Below are positions 27,476 to 36,248 of a stretch of DNA of 64,000 nt, piece after piece; position 1 is the stretch's first letter, and every line of letters starts with the position of its first letter. The position numbers and the translations under genes are program-made. Origin of the DNA: G964020105 sp964020105 (GTDB taxonomy: Bacteria; Pseudomonadota; Alphaproteobacteria; WRAU01; Hepatincolaceae); contig OZ026535.1 of NCBI GenBank assembly GCA_964020105.1, positions 930,001-994,000 on the forward strand, written 5' to 3'. A model generated the notes under the pieces. That model saw only the letters and a list, made by a program, of their open reading frames with translations, was not told where the DNA came from and did not search any database.

Positions 27476-28705
27476 TTAATGTTCTGCCCACTGAATGGTT
27501 TTTAAATCTATTCCTGCTTCCATCATTTCCCAAATAGGGCTCATATCTCGTAACCTATTTACTGTAGCAACAATTTTCCCAATAGCAAAATTTAAGTCCT
27601 CTTCAGTGGTAAATCTTCCAATACCAAATCTTATGGAAGTATGGGCTAACTCTTCTTCTAATCCTATAGATTTTAAAACATAAGAGGATTCTAAAGAAGC
27701 CGACGTACAAGCAGATCCAGAAGATACTGCTATGTATTTATTTAAACCCATAAGCAAGCTTTCTCCTTCTACTCCTGCAAAACTCATATTTAAATTTGTA
27801 GGTATTCTACGCTCTTCATCACCATTAATATATACACATCTTAGAGCTGTCCTCAAAGAATCCTTGAAGTGTTTACCAAGATGCTCTAATCGTTTCATCT
27901 CTTCTCCCATTTCTCGCATGGCAATTTCACATGCCTCACCAAGACCAACACAAAGCGGAGTAGCTAAAGTTCCTGAACGAATACCTCTTTCTTGTGATCC
28001 ACCATGCATCTGTGCTAATACTCTAACCCTAGGTCTTCTTCTAATATATAAAGCGCCTATACCCATAGGGGCGTAAAATTTATGCCCTGAAATACTCATT
28101 AAATCTATATTGCATTCATCAACATTAACAGGCATTTTGCCAATCGCCTGCGCAGCGTCAGTATGGAAAAAAACTCCTTTTTCTCTACATATTTTACCAA
28201 TCTCTTTTATAGGTTGAATAGTCCCTATTTCATTATTTACTGCCATAATGGATACTAAAGCTGTTTTATCAGTAATAGCATTCTTTAAATCATCTAAGCT
28301 AACTATTCCATCTAGACCAACTGGTAAGGTTGTAACCTTAAAGCCTTTTTCTTCTAAATCGTGCGCTGTCGCTAATATACACTTATGTTCTATTGCACTA
28401 ATGATTAAATGATTTCTACCTTCTTTAACATAAAACTCCATAACTCCTTTTAAAGCTAAATTATTTGACTCAGTAGCTCCTGAGGTGAAAATAATATCTT
28501 TAGAGTTTGCACCAATTAATTTAGCAACACTATCTCTTGCAGCCTCTACCGCTTCTTCAGCTTGCCAACCAATAGGATGATTACGTGAATGCGGATTTCC
28601 AAACTTCTCATAAAAATATGGTATCATTTTATCAACCACTCTAGGATCAGTAGGCGTGGTTGCCTGATAATCTAAGTATATAATTTTATTTTTATTAGTT
28701 AACAT
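27476..28705 (-). CDS. iscS: Cysteine desulfurase IscS
   Basis: IscS is the PLP enzyme that takes sulfur from cysteine for Fe-S clusters and tRNA thiolation. The 409-residue protein has the N-terminal IYLDYQATTPTDPRV, the PLP-lysine segment SISGHKFYAPMGIGAL and the catalytic Cys loop SSGSACTSAS. It follows iscR by 28 bases. Group I desulfurase of IscS type is clear from the long Cys loop and the C-terminal segment. Confidence 0.98.
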   Translation of the reverse strand: MLTNKNKIIYLDYQATTPTDPRVVDKMIPYFYEKFGNPHSRNHPIGWQAEEAVEAARDSVAKLIGANSKDIIFTSGATESNNLALKGVMEFYVKEGRNHLIISAIEHKCILATAHDLEEKGFKVTTLPVGLDGIVSLDDLKNAITDKTALVSIMAVNNEIGTIQPIKEIGKICREKGVFFHTDAAQAIGKMPVNVDECNIDLMSISGHKFYAPMGIGALYIRRRPRVRVLAQMHGGSQERGIRSGTLATPLCVGLGEACEIAMREMGEEMKRLEHLGKHFKDSLRTALRCVYINGDEERRIPTNLNMSFAGVEGESLLMGLNKYIAVSSGSACTSASLESSYVLKSIGLEEELAHTSIRFGIGRFTTEEDLNFAIGKIVATVNRLRDMSPIWEMMEAGIDLKTIQWAEH

Positions 28706-28733
28706 AAATCTCCTCCAATTTTATTTATTATTT

Positions 28734-29168
28734 TTATGCTTCTACTTTTCTCTCTAGTAGTGGTTCTTTAAATACAACAGATTCTAAAGATATACTACTT
28801 AAATAGCTATTTATATGATTCATAATATTATCCCACAAATCATGTGAATTACACCTACCATGATTAACACATCCTTTTATTCCGCCAGAACACCTTAAGA
28901 AATCTATCCTTTCATCCACAGCATTCACTATTTCTAAAATATAAATACATGACGCTTCCCTTGAAAGTTTATACCCTCCCTTAGCACCCTTAGAACTTGA
29001 CACCAGGTTCTGTTTTTTTAGTTTTATAAACAGCTGCTCTAAATACGATACCGATATGTTATTCCTTTGTGATATAGTAGTTAAAGATATGTGCTGATCA
29101 CCTGAGGCATACCTAGCTATATCAACCATTGCCATTATAGCGTATCTACCCTTAGTACTCAACCTCAT
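28734..29168 (-). CDS. iscR: Fe-S sensing Rrf2-family regulator IscR
   Basis: IscR represses its own operon when it carries a [2Fe-2S] cluster. The 144-residue protein has the Rrf2 winged-helix start (MRLSTKGRYAIMAMVDIARY), the recognition helix region and the cluster ligands CSGGIKGCVNHGRCNSH (three Cys and a His). AGGAG lies five bases before the ATG. It heads the isc run, so autoregulation is likely, though I could not point to a clear IscR box. Confidence 0.95.
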   Translation of the reverse strand: MRLSTKGRYAIMAMVDIARYASGDQHISLTTISQRNNISVSYLEQLFIKLKKQNLVSSSKGAKGGYKLSREASCIYILEIVNAVDERIDFLRCSGGIKGCVNHGRCNSHDLWDNIMNHINSYLSSISLESVVFKEPLLERKVEA

Positions 29169-29193
29169 TGCAACTCCTATACATTACCAATAC

Positions 29194-29223
29194 TACATAC
29201 CCTGCACCATAAATTGAGATCAA
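29194..29223 (-). promoter_or_regulatory. Candidate promoter for the isc operon
   Basis: On the minus strand, TTGATC (29223-29218) and TATGTA (29199-29194) are separated by 18 bases, with the ATG of iscR 25 bases further on. Both hexamers are partial matches to consensus. Confidence 0.35.
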
Positions 29224-29354
29224 TAATAAAAGCCCCTTTTATTTAGAATAATTATAAATAAAAATAATTTTATGTCAATAAAAATTAATAAGATGCTAAA
29301 TCTTCTTCCATGTGTTTAGATTAAACTTTTTTTCTAAAATTGCTTTATAAAGTG

Positions 29355-29360
29355 TATAAT
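29355..29360 (+). promoter_or_regulatory. Candidate -10 element for the hydrolase-tyrS pair
   Basis: A perfect TATAAT lies 47 bases upstream of the hydrolase ATG in the divergent gap with iscR. A convincing -35 is not visible at the right spacing. Confidence 0.3.
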
Positions 29361-29407
29361 AGTAGCGATATTGATAAGATATTTATCTAAAATTATTAGG
29401 AAAATAA

Positions 29408-30088
29408 ATGCAAGTAAATGTTAATTCTGTCTCTGGACGCCTAGAGGGAATATATAAAAAATCTGAGCAAAAAAATGCACCCTCTGTACTATTATTGCAT
29501 CCACACCCTCTTTATGGTGGGAATATGCACAATAAAGTATTGTTTCTTATGGAAAAGGCCTTTATTAACTACGGATTTTCTACGTTAAGATTCAACTTCA
29601 GAGGTGTTGGTAATTCTGATGGTACATATGGTGCTGGTATAGAAGAAATCATAGATGCCAGTACCTGTTGTGATTGGATGCAAGAAGCCAATCCAACAGC
29701 TTCTTCTTTCTGGGTTGCTGGATTCTCTTTTGGTGCTTATATAGCAATCCAAATTATGATGCGCAGAACAGAAATCAGTCGTTTTGTTGCTATTGGCTCA
29801 CCCGCTAATATGTTTGATATGTCTTTTATATATCCCTGTCCTACAAACGGCATCTTTATTCACGCTGAAAAAGATATCATTGCTCCCATAAAGGAAGCAG
29901 AAAAAATAATTAAAAGAGCAGTACGCACTAAAGATAAAGAAATAGAATATAAAATAATTAAAAGTGCTGACCATTTTTTCACCCAGTATTCCGATGAATT
30001 ATTTTCTGTAATCTCCCTTTACATAAAAAATGAATTACTAAAGTTACAAACTATTAAAGAATCTAAGCAGGTAGCTGATGGATTTTAA
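29408..30088 (+). CDS. Alpha/beta hydrolase of unknown substrate
   Basis: This 226-residue cytosolic protein has a clear hydrolase fold. The oxyanion region LLHPHPLYGGNMHNKV is followed by FNFRGVGNSDG, the nucleophile elbow GFSFGAYIA, the acid in HAEKDIIAP and the catalytic His in KSADHFF. Similar proteins are widespread in alphaproteobacteria and are annotated only as hydrolases. The gene overlaps the start of tyrS by 11 bases, so the two are translationally coupled. Substrate unknown. Confidence 0.88.
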   Translation: MQVNVNSVSGRLEGIYKKSEQKNAPSVLLLHPHPLYGGNMHNKVLFLMEKAFINYGFSTLRFNFRGVGNSDGTYGAGIEEIIDASTCCDWMQEANPTASSFWVAGFSFGAYIAIQIMMRRTEISRFVAIGSPANMFDMSFIYPCPTNGIFIHAEKDIIAPIKEAEKIIKRAVRTKDKEIEYKIIKSADHFFTQYSDELFSVISLYIKNELLKLQTIKESKQVADGF

Positions 30089-31322
30089 ATCTGATTTATT
30101 AAGTTTCTTAAAAGAACGTGGTTTTTTATATCAATGCTCCTCATATGAAAGATTAGATGATATATTATCTAATCAAAAAATTAAAGCTTATATTGGTTTT
30201 GATTGTACCGGATATTCTTTACATGTTGGCAGCTTATTACAAATATTACTGCTGAAATATCTGCAAAAATATGGACATACACCTGTAGTACTTTTAGGTG
30301 GTGGAACTACTATCGTTGGAGATCCTAGTGGTAAAGATAAATCAAGACAGATACTAAGTATGGAAGAAATTCATAAAAATACTATTGGTATTAGAAAAAC
30401 ACTTGAAAGTTTTTTTTCTTTTGAAGGAAAAAATGCTGCAGTACTACTTAACAATGCTGATTGGCTATGTAATATTAACTATTTAGACTTTCTCCGTGAG
30501 TTTGGCTCTTCTTTTACTATCAACAGAATGATGTCTTTTGATAGTGTTAAAGCTAGACTAGAAAGAGAACAACCATTAACATTTTTAGAATTCAATTATT
30601 TATTATTGCAGGCTGTAGATTTCCATCATTTATATAATAAGTATGGTGTTACCTTACAGATGGGAGGCTCTGATCAGTGGGGTAATATTATAAACGGCAT
30701 TGAACTAGTTAGAAGAACTTTTAATCAGGAAGTTTTTGGATTAACTTCTATTTTAGTTACTAGAAGTGATGGTGAAAAGATGGGTAAATCTTTAAGTGGT
30801 GCGGTTTGGATCAATGCTGATATGTTTTCAACTTGGGATTTTTATCAATACTTTAGAAATGTAACTGATATTGATGTATTTAATTATCTTAAATTATTTA
30901 CCGAAATACCTATCACTGAAATAGATAAATTAAGTAAGTTACAAGGTAAAGATATTAATGATGCTAAAAAAATACTAGCCTTTGAGGTGACCAAATTATG
31001 TCATGGTGAAAAAGAGGCTTTTAATAATCAAAATATTGCTATGAACACTTTTGAAAAAGGTGAAACTGATAGTAATTTACCTTCATTTTTTATTTCTGAG
31101 AATGAGCTTAATACTGGGATTCTTTTAGTATCATATCTTAGTAAGATTTCTGTAACAAGCAGTAATTCTGAGGGTAGAAAACTTATTCAAAATGGTGGAG
31201 TAAAAATTAATGGCACGCTATGTAGTGATATAAATCATATGATAAATAAAACCAGCTTATTAAATGGGATTATAAAAATATCCATAGGCAAAAAGAAACA
31301 TGTACTACTTAAGGCTTTATAA
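30078..31322 (+). CDS. tyrS: Tyrosyl-tRNA synthetase
   Basis: TyrS charges tRNA-Tyr. The 414-residue class I synthetase has the HIGH-type motif as HVGS (GYSLHVGSLLQ), the tyrosine-binding region MGGSDQWGNI and the KMSKS-type motif as KMGKS. A C-terminal S4-like RNA-binding domain follows with EGRKLIQNGGVKINGTL. The start overlaps the end of the hydrolase gene. Length is typical. Confidence 0.97.
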   Translation: MDFKSDLLSFLKERGFLYQCSSYERLDDILSNQKIKAYIGFDCTGYSLHVGSLLQILLLKYLQKYGHTPVVLLGGGTTIVGDPSGKDKSRQILSMEEIHKNTIGIRKTLESFFSFEGKNAAVLLNNADWLCNINYLDFLREFGSSFTINRMMSFDSVKARLEREQPLTFLEFNYLLLQAVDFHHLYNKYGVTLQMGGSDQWGNIINGIELVRRTFNQEVFGLTSILVTRSDGEKMGKSLSGAVWINADMFSTWDFYQYFRNVTDIDVFNYLKLFTEIPITEIDKLSKLQGKDINDAKKILAFEVTKLCHGEKEAFNNQNIAMNTFEKGETDSNLPSFFISENELNTGILLVSYLSKISVTSSNSEGRKLIQNGGVKINGTLCSDINHMINKTSLLNGIIKISIGKKKHVLLKAL

Positions 31323-31371
31323 CTAATCTTTAGCTTACTTAATAATTTTCATCCTGAGAGTTACTAAAGGA

Positions 31372-34300
31372 TTAATTAGTTTTCTCTACACCTGCTTCTT
31401 CCTCTTTAATCTTAACTTGTGGCGCACTAACCTGCTCTTGCTCCAATACGTCAGTTTCTTCTACCTCTGTTACTTCCTCTTGAATATTAACTTGTGGCGT
31501 ACTAACCTGCTCTTGCTCCAATACGTCAGTTTCTTCTACCTCTGTTACTTCCTCTTTAATCTCAGTTGTGCTATTATTTTCTTTATCTTTACCTATATCC
31601 TGATATATTTTTTCATTCAACTCATCTTCTTCTTTGGCAGTTTTTTTAAAAACTGAATATTTAACATCGGTAAACTCTCCTCTGATTCTAGCATTTATTT
31701 GTATGATATTTCTTTTCATCTTACTATTACCAAATAACTCCTTAAGAATTGGAGCATTTGATATTAAATTATTAGCTGCCCATATTGGCACAAGCCTTCC
31801 GTAAAGATCTAGTTTAGAGTCCTTTATATCTATGAATCCTTTAAGATCTCCTCCTAAAAGATTTCCAGTAAGATTCATCTCATCAACTCTAAAATAGAGT
31901 CCCTTACCTCTAAAAGCAATATAGGCATTGGCAAATCTAACTCCTGCACTAAAGTCTGATAGTATAAGATCTCCTTTAGTAGTGATATGTTTTGTTTTTC
32001 CTTCAGTATCATACTCTTTATTAAGATTAACACTGCCTTCTAAAATACCATCTTTGATATATCCTGTAAGTTTAAAGAACCTTAATATTTTTCCTACATC
32101 CATTATTTTAAATGCTAAAACTCCACTATCTCTATTAATTGTAGTAAAAATAGCGTAACTACCACCATTTTTAGCTAATTCAGATGAAAAATTTAATGAT
32201 TCAACCATATTATCACGCCACAATAGTCTTAGCTTAGTATCATTCATAATTTCTTTAGCACTGATTATTTTAGCAAAATCTAAATTAATTCGGTAATTTT
32301 CTAAAGAAACTGCTCTTCCTTCGGCAAAATCTTTATTAATTGTTTTCTCTAATTCTTTCTCATCTGGTAGTATTTCCTCAGTTACAATCGCTTTTTCTTT
32401 AGTTGCTTTATTTTCACGATTTTTATCAAATAATCCTCTAGCTTTCTTAGCTGAAGAAGCACTAACTTTGTCTGTATTTGATGCAAATTCATCATTTTTT
32501 GAATAATTTAAAATAGAAGTTATATTAATTAACGTACCTTTTAAATCTATACTTGTGATATCCTTAGAAAAACCAATAAATCCAGAAAAATCTGCTTTAT
32601 TTTTTAAAAAAAACTTCTTAAACACTATTCTAGCTAATGAAGAATTATTATCGAATATAATATCAATATCTCCATTTACCGATGTATTACCTAATATTGA
32701 TATATTTCTGATAGTGGTTATGTTGTCATTTTTAAGAATTCCTTCACCTTTTATTCTTAAAAAATCACCAATATTTTTCTTATGATCAAATTGAGAAATA
32801 TAAATCTCAGTATCTTTAAAAATACCATCAAAATTTACTTTTTGCTTGTCACTATCTTTATAATAGTGAATACTTAAGTCAAATTTACCATCCAATGCAC
32901 TAAGCATATCAGACTGAATAATATTCAACTTACTGATGTTATCAACTGGAAAATGTTTTAGATTAATTAAATAATTTGATTTTATATTTTTTTTATCAGA
33001 CCAGTCAATTTGTATATCTAGTAAAACTTTCTGAGCTAAATAATCTGATAATCCTTCCAATGCTAACCCTTTATCAGTAATACTCATCTTAGCATTTAAA
33101 TTAGTAGCATCATGCCCCCTAAATACTTTAAAATATGAAGCGTTAAGTAAATCAAGATTTATATTTATTTGCTTAACTAAACGAGCATCAAACAAGTAAA
33201 TCAAGGAAGTATTGCCATTAAAATCACCAGCAAAGGTGTCTGATTTTAACGAATTAGTCGTGGCAAGTTTTAATGGTTCATTATCTATATAGCTAATCGC
33301 ATCATTAATAGCGCCTTTCACCTTAAGATCAATTTTCAAAGCTCCCTGATAACCTTGTTTATTATTATCAGCGTCATAAATACTTACAAGTCCTGAATCT
33401 GATATTAGATTCCCAGTTTTAGCATCACTGTATGAAATTAATACTTTTTTCATATTGTATTCAACTAAAACAAATTTGGCAAAAACATCTGGCATACCCT
33501 TCAGATAAGTTAATTTTGCATCTGAAATATCCACTTGCCCTTTCATATCAGAAATCACAAAATTATCCTTAGTGATATCAAAAGCTATAGAAAATCCTAA
33601 AGTATCTATGCTACTTGCGTGAATATTATTAACAATCCATTTTCTCACCTCAGGAAGAGCTTTTTTAGGCCATAAGTCCTTCACTAGACTAATGTTAGTC
33701 TTGGATTTACTATGAGCCCATATTTTAAGAGAACCATTAAGATTGTCTTTAACATTATAAGGTATATGATCAATACTAGCATTAATTTTGGTATTACCAG
33801 TAAATAATGATAGATAATTAGAATGGATACTTCTGTTAGCTAAATCAATATTAATATCTCCTTGTATATTACTAATTGGCGCTCTGAGACCTATTTTTTC
33901 TGAAACCATGGCATTATCTTTATCAAATGCGATAATAAAATCAGATATTTTAATTTTATTATCCTCTTTATCATAAAATACTTTATAGGATGCTTTTTTA
34001 AATTGTAAAGGCTGAGATATATAATCAGCATAAGATAATTTGCCACTATTAACATCCATCAACATATTCAAAGAACTAAAGCCTTTTTTAGCAGTATAAA
34101 GTGCATTTAAATTGATTTTAGTTTCAAATCCTTGTAAATACAGGTTATTTATCCATGATTGTTTTATGGAATCACGAAAATAATTTTGTATGTTTAATAA
34201 CACTAAATTATCTAAATCTGCATTAATTTGCACTTTATTATTGCGGTCTAAACTAAGAGAAAGTGCAAATTTGGTTAAATTATCTACTTCATCAGCAAAT

Positions 34301-35025
34301 ACTAAATTAGATACAAAATTTAGTATTAATTTGTCATTTTTATCAGAAACAGAAAGATTAGATATGTCTAAAGTAAGTATTTTTTTATGCTTATTTATTA
34401 AAACAATAGTAGAATCACCTATATTAAACTCATTAAACTCTTGCATAAAAGATGTATCTTTCTTAAGTTGCCTATAGAGTTGATAGTATTGTTCGTCATT
34501 ATAATAAGGATTTTCTAAGATGTCAGTTATGAATTCTGAGTGTTTATCTTTAGATTCTGATACATTTTTTGTTAAGTTTTGCGGAGAATAATCATCTAAT
34601 AAAATTTTATTGGTAAAAGATAAATCGTATTTACCATCATCTTTTTGTGTTATCAAAAAGTTTAAATTATCAACATAAGCCTTTTCTATATAAAAAGCTT
34701 TTTCCTTAAACAAACGATTTAAGTTGGGATAGAAGCCTAGTTTATTAAGAGTAATCTCATAATTTGCATTTGCATAGGTAATGCCTTTTATAACTATCAT
34801 GGGACGGTTAATATTATAGTTCCAAGCAAAACTAACTCCCTTTATGGAAAGAGATTGTTTGTTTTCTGAAAAATGTTCCGGAGCGGCTTTCTGTATGAAT
34901 TTAGTAAGAGTAGATGCAAGGAAAGGTATAGGGACCTCAAAAAGCATAAAATATACTATTACTAGTAGAAGATAGAAAAAATATAAAGCTACTCTATTAA
35001 AAATTCTAAGTAAAACCACGTTCAA
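31372..35025 (-). CDS. Large AsmA/YhdP-like membrane protein
   Basis: This 1217-residue protein begins with one membrane helix (about residues 12-33) followed by a very long beta-rich exported region. Phrases such as YLKGMPDVFAKFVL, GDFNGNTSLIY and LKGFIDIKDSKLDLYGRLVP near residue 1090 fit the DUF3971/AsmA_2 type. AsmA-like proteins, including YhdP, are thought to bridge inner and outer membranes for phospholipid movement. The last ~90 residues are Glu-rich and include two near-identical 25-residue repeats. The gene is convergent with tyrS and separated from prfB by about 100 bases. The family call rests on layout and motif style, so it is moderately confident. Confidence 0.75.
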   Translation of the reverse strand: MNVVLLRIFNRVALYFFYLLLVIVYFMLFEVPIPFLASTLTKFIQKAAPEHFSENKQSLSIKGVSFAWNYNINRPMIVIKGITYANANYEITLNKLGFYPNLNRLFKEKAFYIEKAYVDNLNFLITQKDDGKYDLSFTNKILLDDYSPQNLTKNVSESKDKHSEFITDILENPYYNDEQYYQLYRQLKKDTSFMQEFNEFNIGDSTIVLINKHKKILTLDISNLSVSDKNDKLILNFVSNLVFADEVDNLTKFALSLSLDRNNKVQINADLDNLVLLNIQNYFRDSIKQSWINNLYLQGFETKINLNALYTAKKGFSSLNMLMDVNSGKLSYADYISQPLQFKKASYKVFYDKEDNKIKISDFIIAFDKDNAMVSEKIGLRAPISNIQGDINIDLANRSIHSNYLSLFTGNTKINASIDHIPYNVKDNLNGSLKIWAHSKSKTNISLVKDLWPKKALPEVRKWIVNNIHASSIDTLGFSIAFDITKDNFVISDMKGQVDISDAKLTYLKGMPDVFAKFVLVEYNMKKVLISYSDAKTGNLISDSGLVSIYDADNNKQGYQGALKIDLKVKGAINDAISYIDNEPLKLATTNSLKSDTFAGDFNGNTSLIYLFDARLVKQININLDLLNASYFKVFRGHDATNLNAKMSITDKGLALEGLSDYLAQKVLLDIQIDWSDKKNIKSNYLINLKHFPVDNISKLNIIQSDMLSALDGKFDLSIHYYKDSDKQKVNFDGIFKDTEIYISQFDHKKNIGDFLRIKGEGILKNDNITTIRNISILGNTSVNGDIDIIFDNNSSLARIVFKKFFLKNKADFSGFIGFSKDITSIDLKGTLINITSILNYSKNDEFASNTDKVSASSAKKARGLFDKNRENKATKEKAIVTEEILPDEKELEKTINKDFAEGRAVSLENYRINLDFAKIISAKEIMNDTKLRLLWRDNMVESLNFSSELAKNGGSYAIFTTINRDSGVLAFKIMDVGKILRFFKLTGYIKDGILEGSVNLNKEYDTEGKTKHITTKGDLILSDFSAGVRFANAYIAFRGKGLYFRVDEMNLTGNLLGGDLKGFIDIKDSKLDLYGRLVPIWAANNLISNAPILKELFGNSKMKRNIIQINARIRGEFTDVKYSVFKKTAKEEDELNEKIYQDIGKDKENNSTTEIKEEVTEVEETDVLEQEQVSTPQVNIQEEVTEVEETDVLEQEQVSAPQVKIKEEEAGVEKTN
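31415..31564 (-). repeat. 75-bp direct duplication in the 3' end of the AsmA-like gene
   Basis: Two adjacent 75-bp units (31415-31489, 31490-31564) code for 25-residue copies beginning EEVTEVEETDVLEQEQVS. The first base pairs are almost identical; only a few substitutions separate them. A partial third unit (EEEAGVEKTN) ends the protein. Confidence 0.9.
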
Positions 35026-35124
35026 CCAACCAATACCAAAATATTAAAAATAAGCAACTCTAATAGCACAATAGAACAATAGCCCTCTAGGCTAATTATA
35101 TTCACTTTATAACTAATTAACAAG

Positions 35125-36243
35125 CTAAAGATTTTTAGCAAGAAAAGCAAAAATAAAGCTATCTAAATCTCCATCTAGAACTTCCTTAGGATTAAAATGC
35201 TCTGTTGCACTACGATGATCTTTAACCATTGCATAAGGATGTAAAACATAAGAGCGAATCTGACTACCAAAATCTATTGCTTGTTTTGCCTGATAAGAAT
35301 TTTGTTTTATTTTTTCTTGTTTTTGTAACTCATAAGTATACAGTTTTGCTTTAAGTAATGACATTGCTGTATCTTTATTGCGATGTTGCGACCTTTCTGA
35401 TTGGCATTGTACTACAATACCAGTTGGTACATGAGTTATTCTCACAGCACTATCTGTAGTGTTTACGTGCTGTCCACCTGCACCTGCCGCTCTAAAAGTA
35501 TCTATGCGAAGATCTTTTTGATCTATTTTAATATTAATATCAGAATCAACTTCTGGATATATTGAGACAGAAATAAAACTTGTATGCCTTTTCCCATCAG
35601 AATTAAATGGTGATTGCCTGATTAATCTATGGACTCCTGCTTCTGACCTTAGATAACCATATGCATACTCTCCAGATATCTTGATTACAGCAGATTTAAT
35701 TCCGGCAGCTTCACCTTTTGATATGTCAACATCACCAACATTAAAATTATGTTTTTCTGCCCATCTTATATACATTCTAAGGATCATACTTGCAAAATCT
35801 TGAGAATCAAGACCTCCACTACCAGCATGTATTTCCATATATGCATTAGTAAGATCATCTACATTAGCAAAAAGAGCTTTTATTTTCTCCTCATAAACAA
35901 TATCTTTTATAAGATTAGCCTCTTGCCTGTATTCCTTTAAATCACTATCATCATTTGCACTTAAAGTAAACTCATATAGTATTTTCAAGTCTTCAAATCT
36001 AGCAATTAGATCGCTAATTTTATTATATCTGTTCCTAAGCAAATTATATTCCTTTAAGATAATTTGCGCATTGTCTTTATCCTGCCAAAAATCTGATGAG
36101 TTAATTTTTTCCTCAAATCTTTCTATTTTAGAGAGAATATTTTTCTTATTAAAGCTTTCTTTAACAAAAGATAAATCTTCTTCTATATTTTCTAGTAATT
36201 CCTCCAATAAAATCTCAGTAGTATTATTCAATATAACTCCCAA
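35125..36243 (-). CDS. prfB: Peptide chain release factor 2
   Basis: RF2 reads UGA and UAA stop codons and triggers peptide release. The 372-residue protein has the stop-recognition tripeptide SPF in RQSPFNSDGKR and the GGQ motif in AAGAGGQHVNTTDSAV. In many bacteria prfB carries an in-frame UGA near codon 25 that needs programmed +1 frameshifting. Here the frame is continuous from ATG to stop, so that control is absent. It ends 118 bases upstream of no partner and follows the penicillin-binding protein gene by 5 bases, so the pair is probably one transcript. Confidence 0.97.
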   Translation of the reverse strand: MGVILNNTTEILLEELLENIEEDLSFVKESFNKKNILSKIERFEEKINSSDFWQDKDNAQIILKEYNLLRNRYNKISDLIARFEDLKILYEFTLSANDDSDLKEYRQEANLIKDIVYEEKIKALFANVDDLTNAYMEIHAGSGGLDSQDFASMILRMYIRWAEKHNFNVGDVDISKGEAAGIKSAVIKISGEYAYGYLRSEAGVHRLIRQSPFNSDGKRHTSFISVSIYPEVDSDINIKIDQKDLRIDTFRAAGAGGQHVNTTDSAVRITHVPTGIVVQCQSERSQHRNKDTAMSLLKAKLYTYELQKQEKIKQNSYQAKQAIDFGSQIRSYVLHPYAMVKDHRSATEHFNPKEVLDGDLDSFIFAFLAKNL

Positions 36244-36248
36244 TTAAC

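Noticed and set aside
29169..29407. IscR-binding box in front of iscR
   Set aside because: I looked for the known palindromic consensus and found no convincing match; only a weak promoter is reported.
35125..36243. Programmed frameshift site in prfB
   Set aside because: The frame is continuous from the ATG, with no in-frame stop near codon 25.
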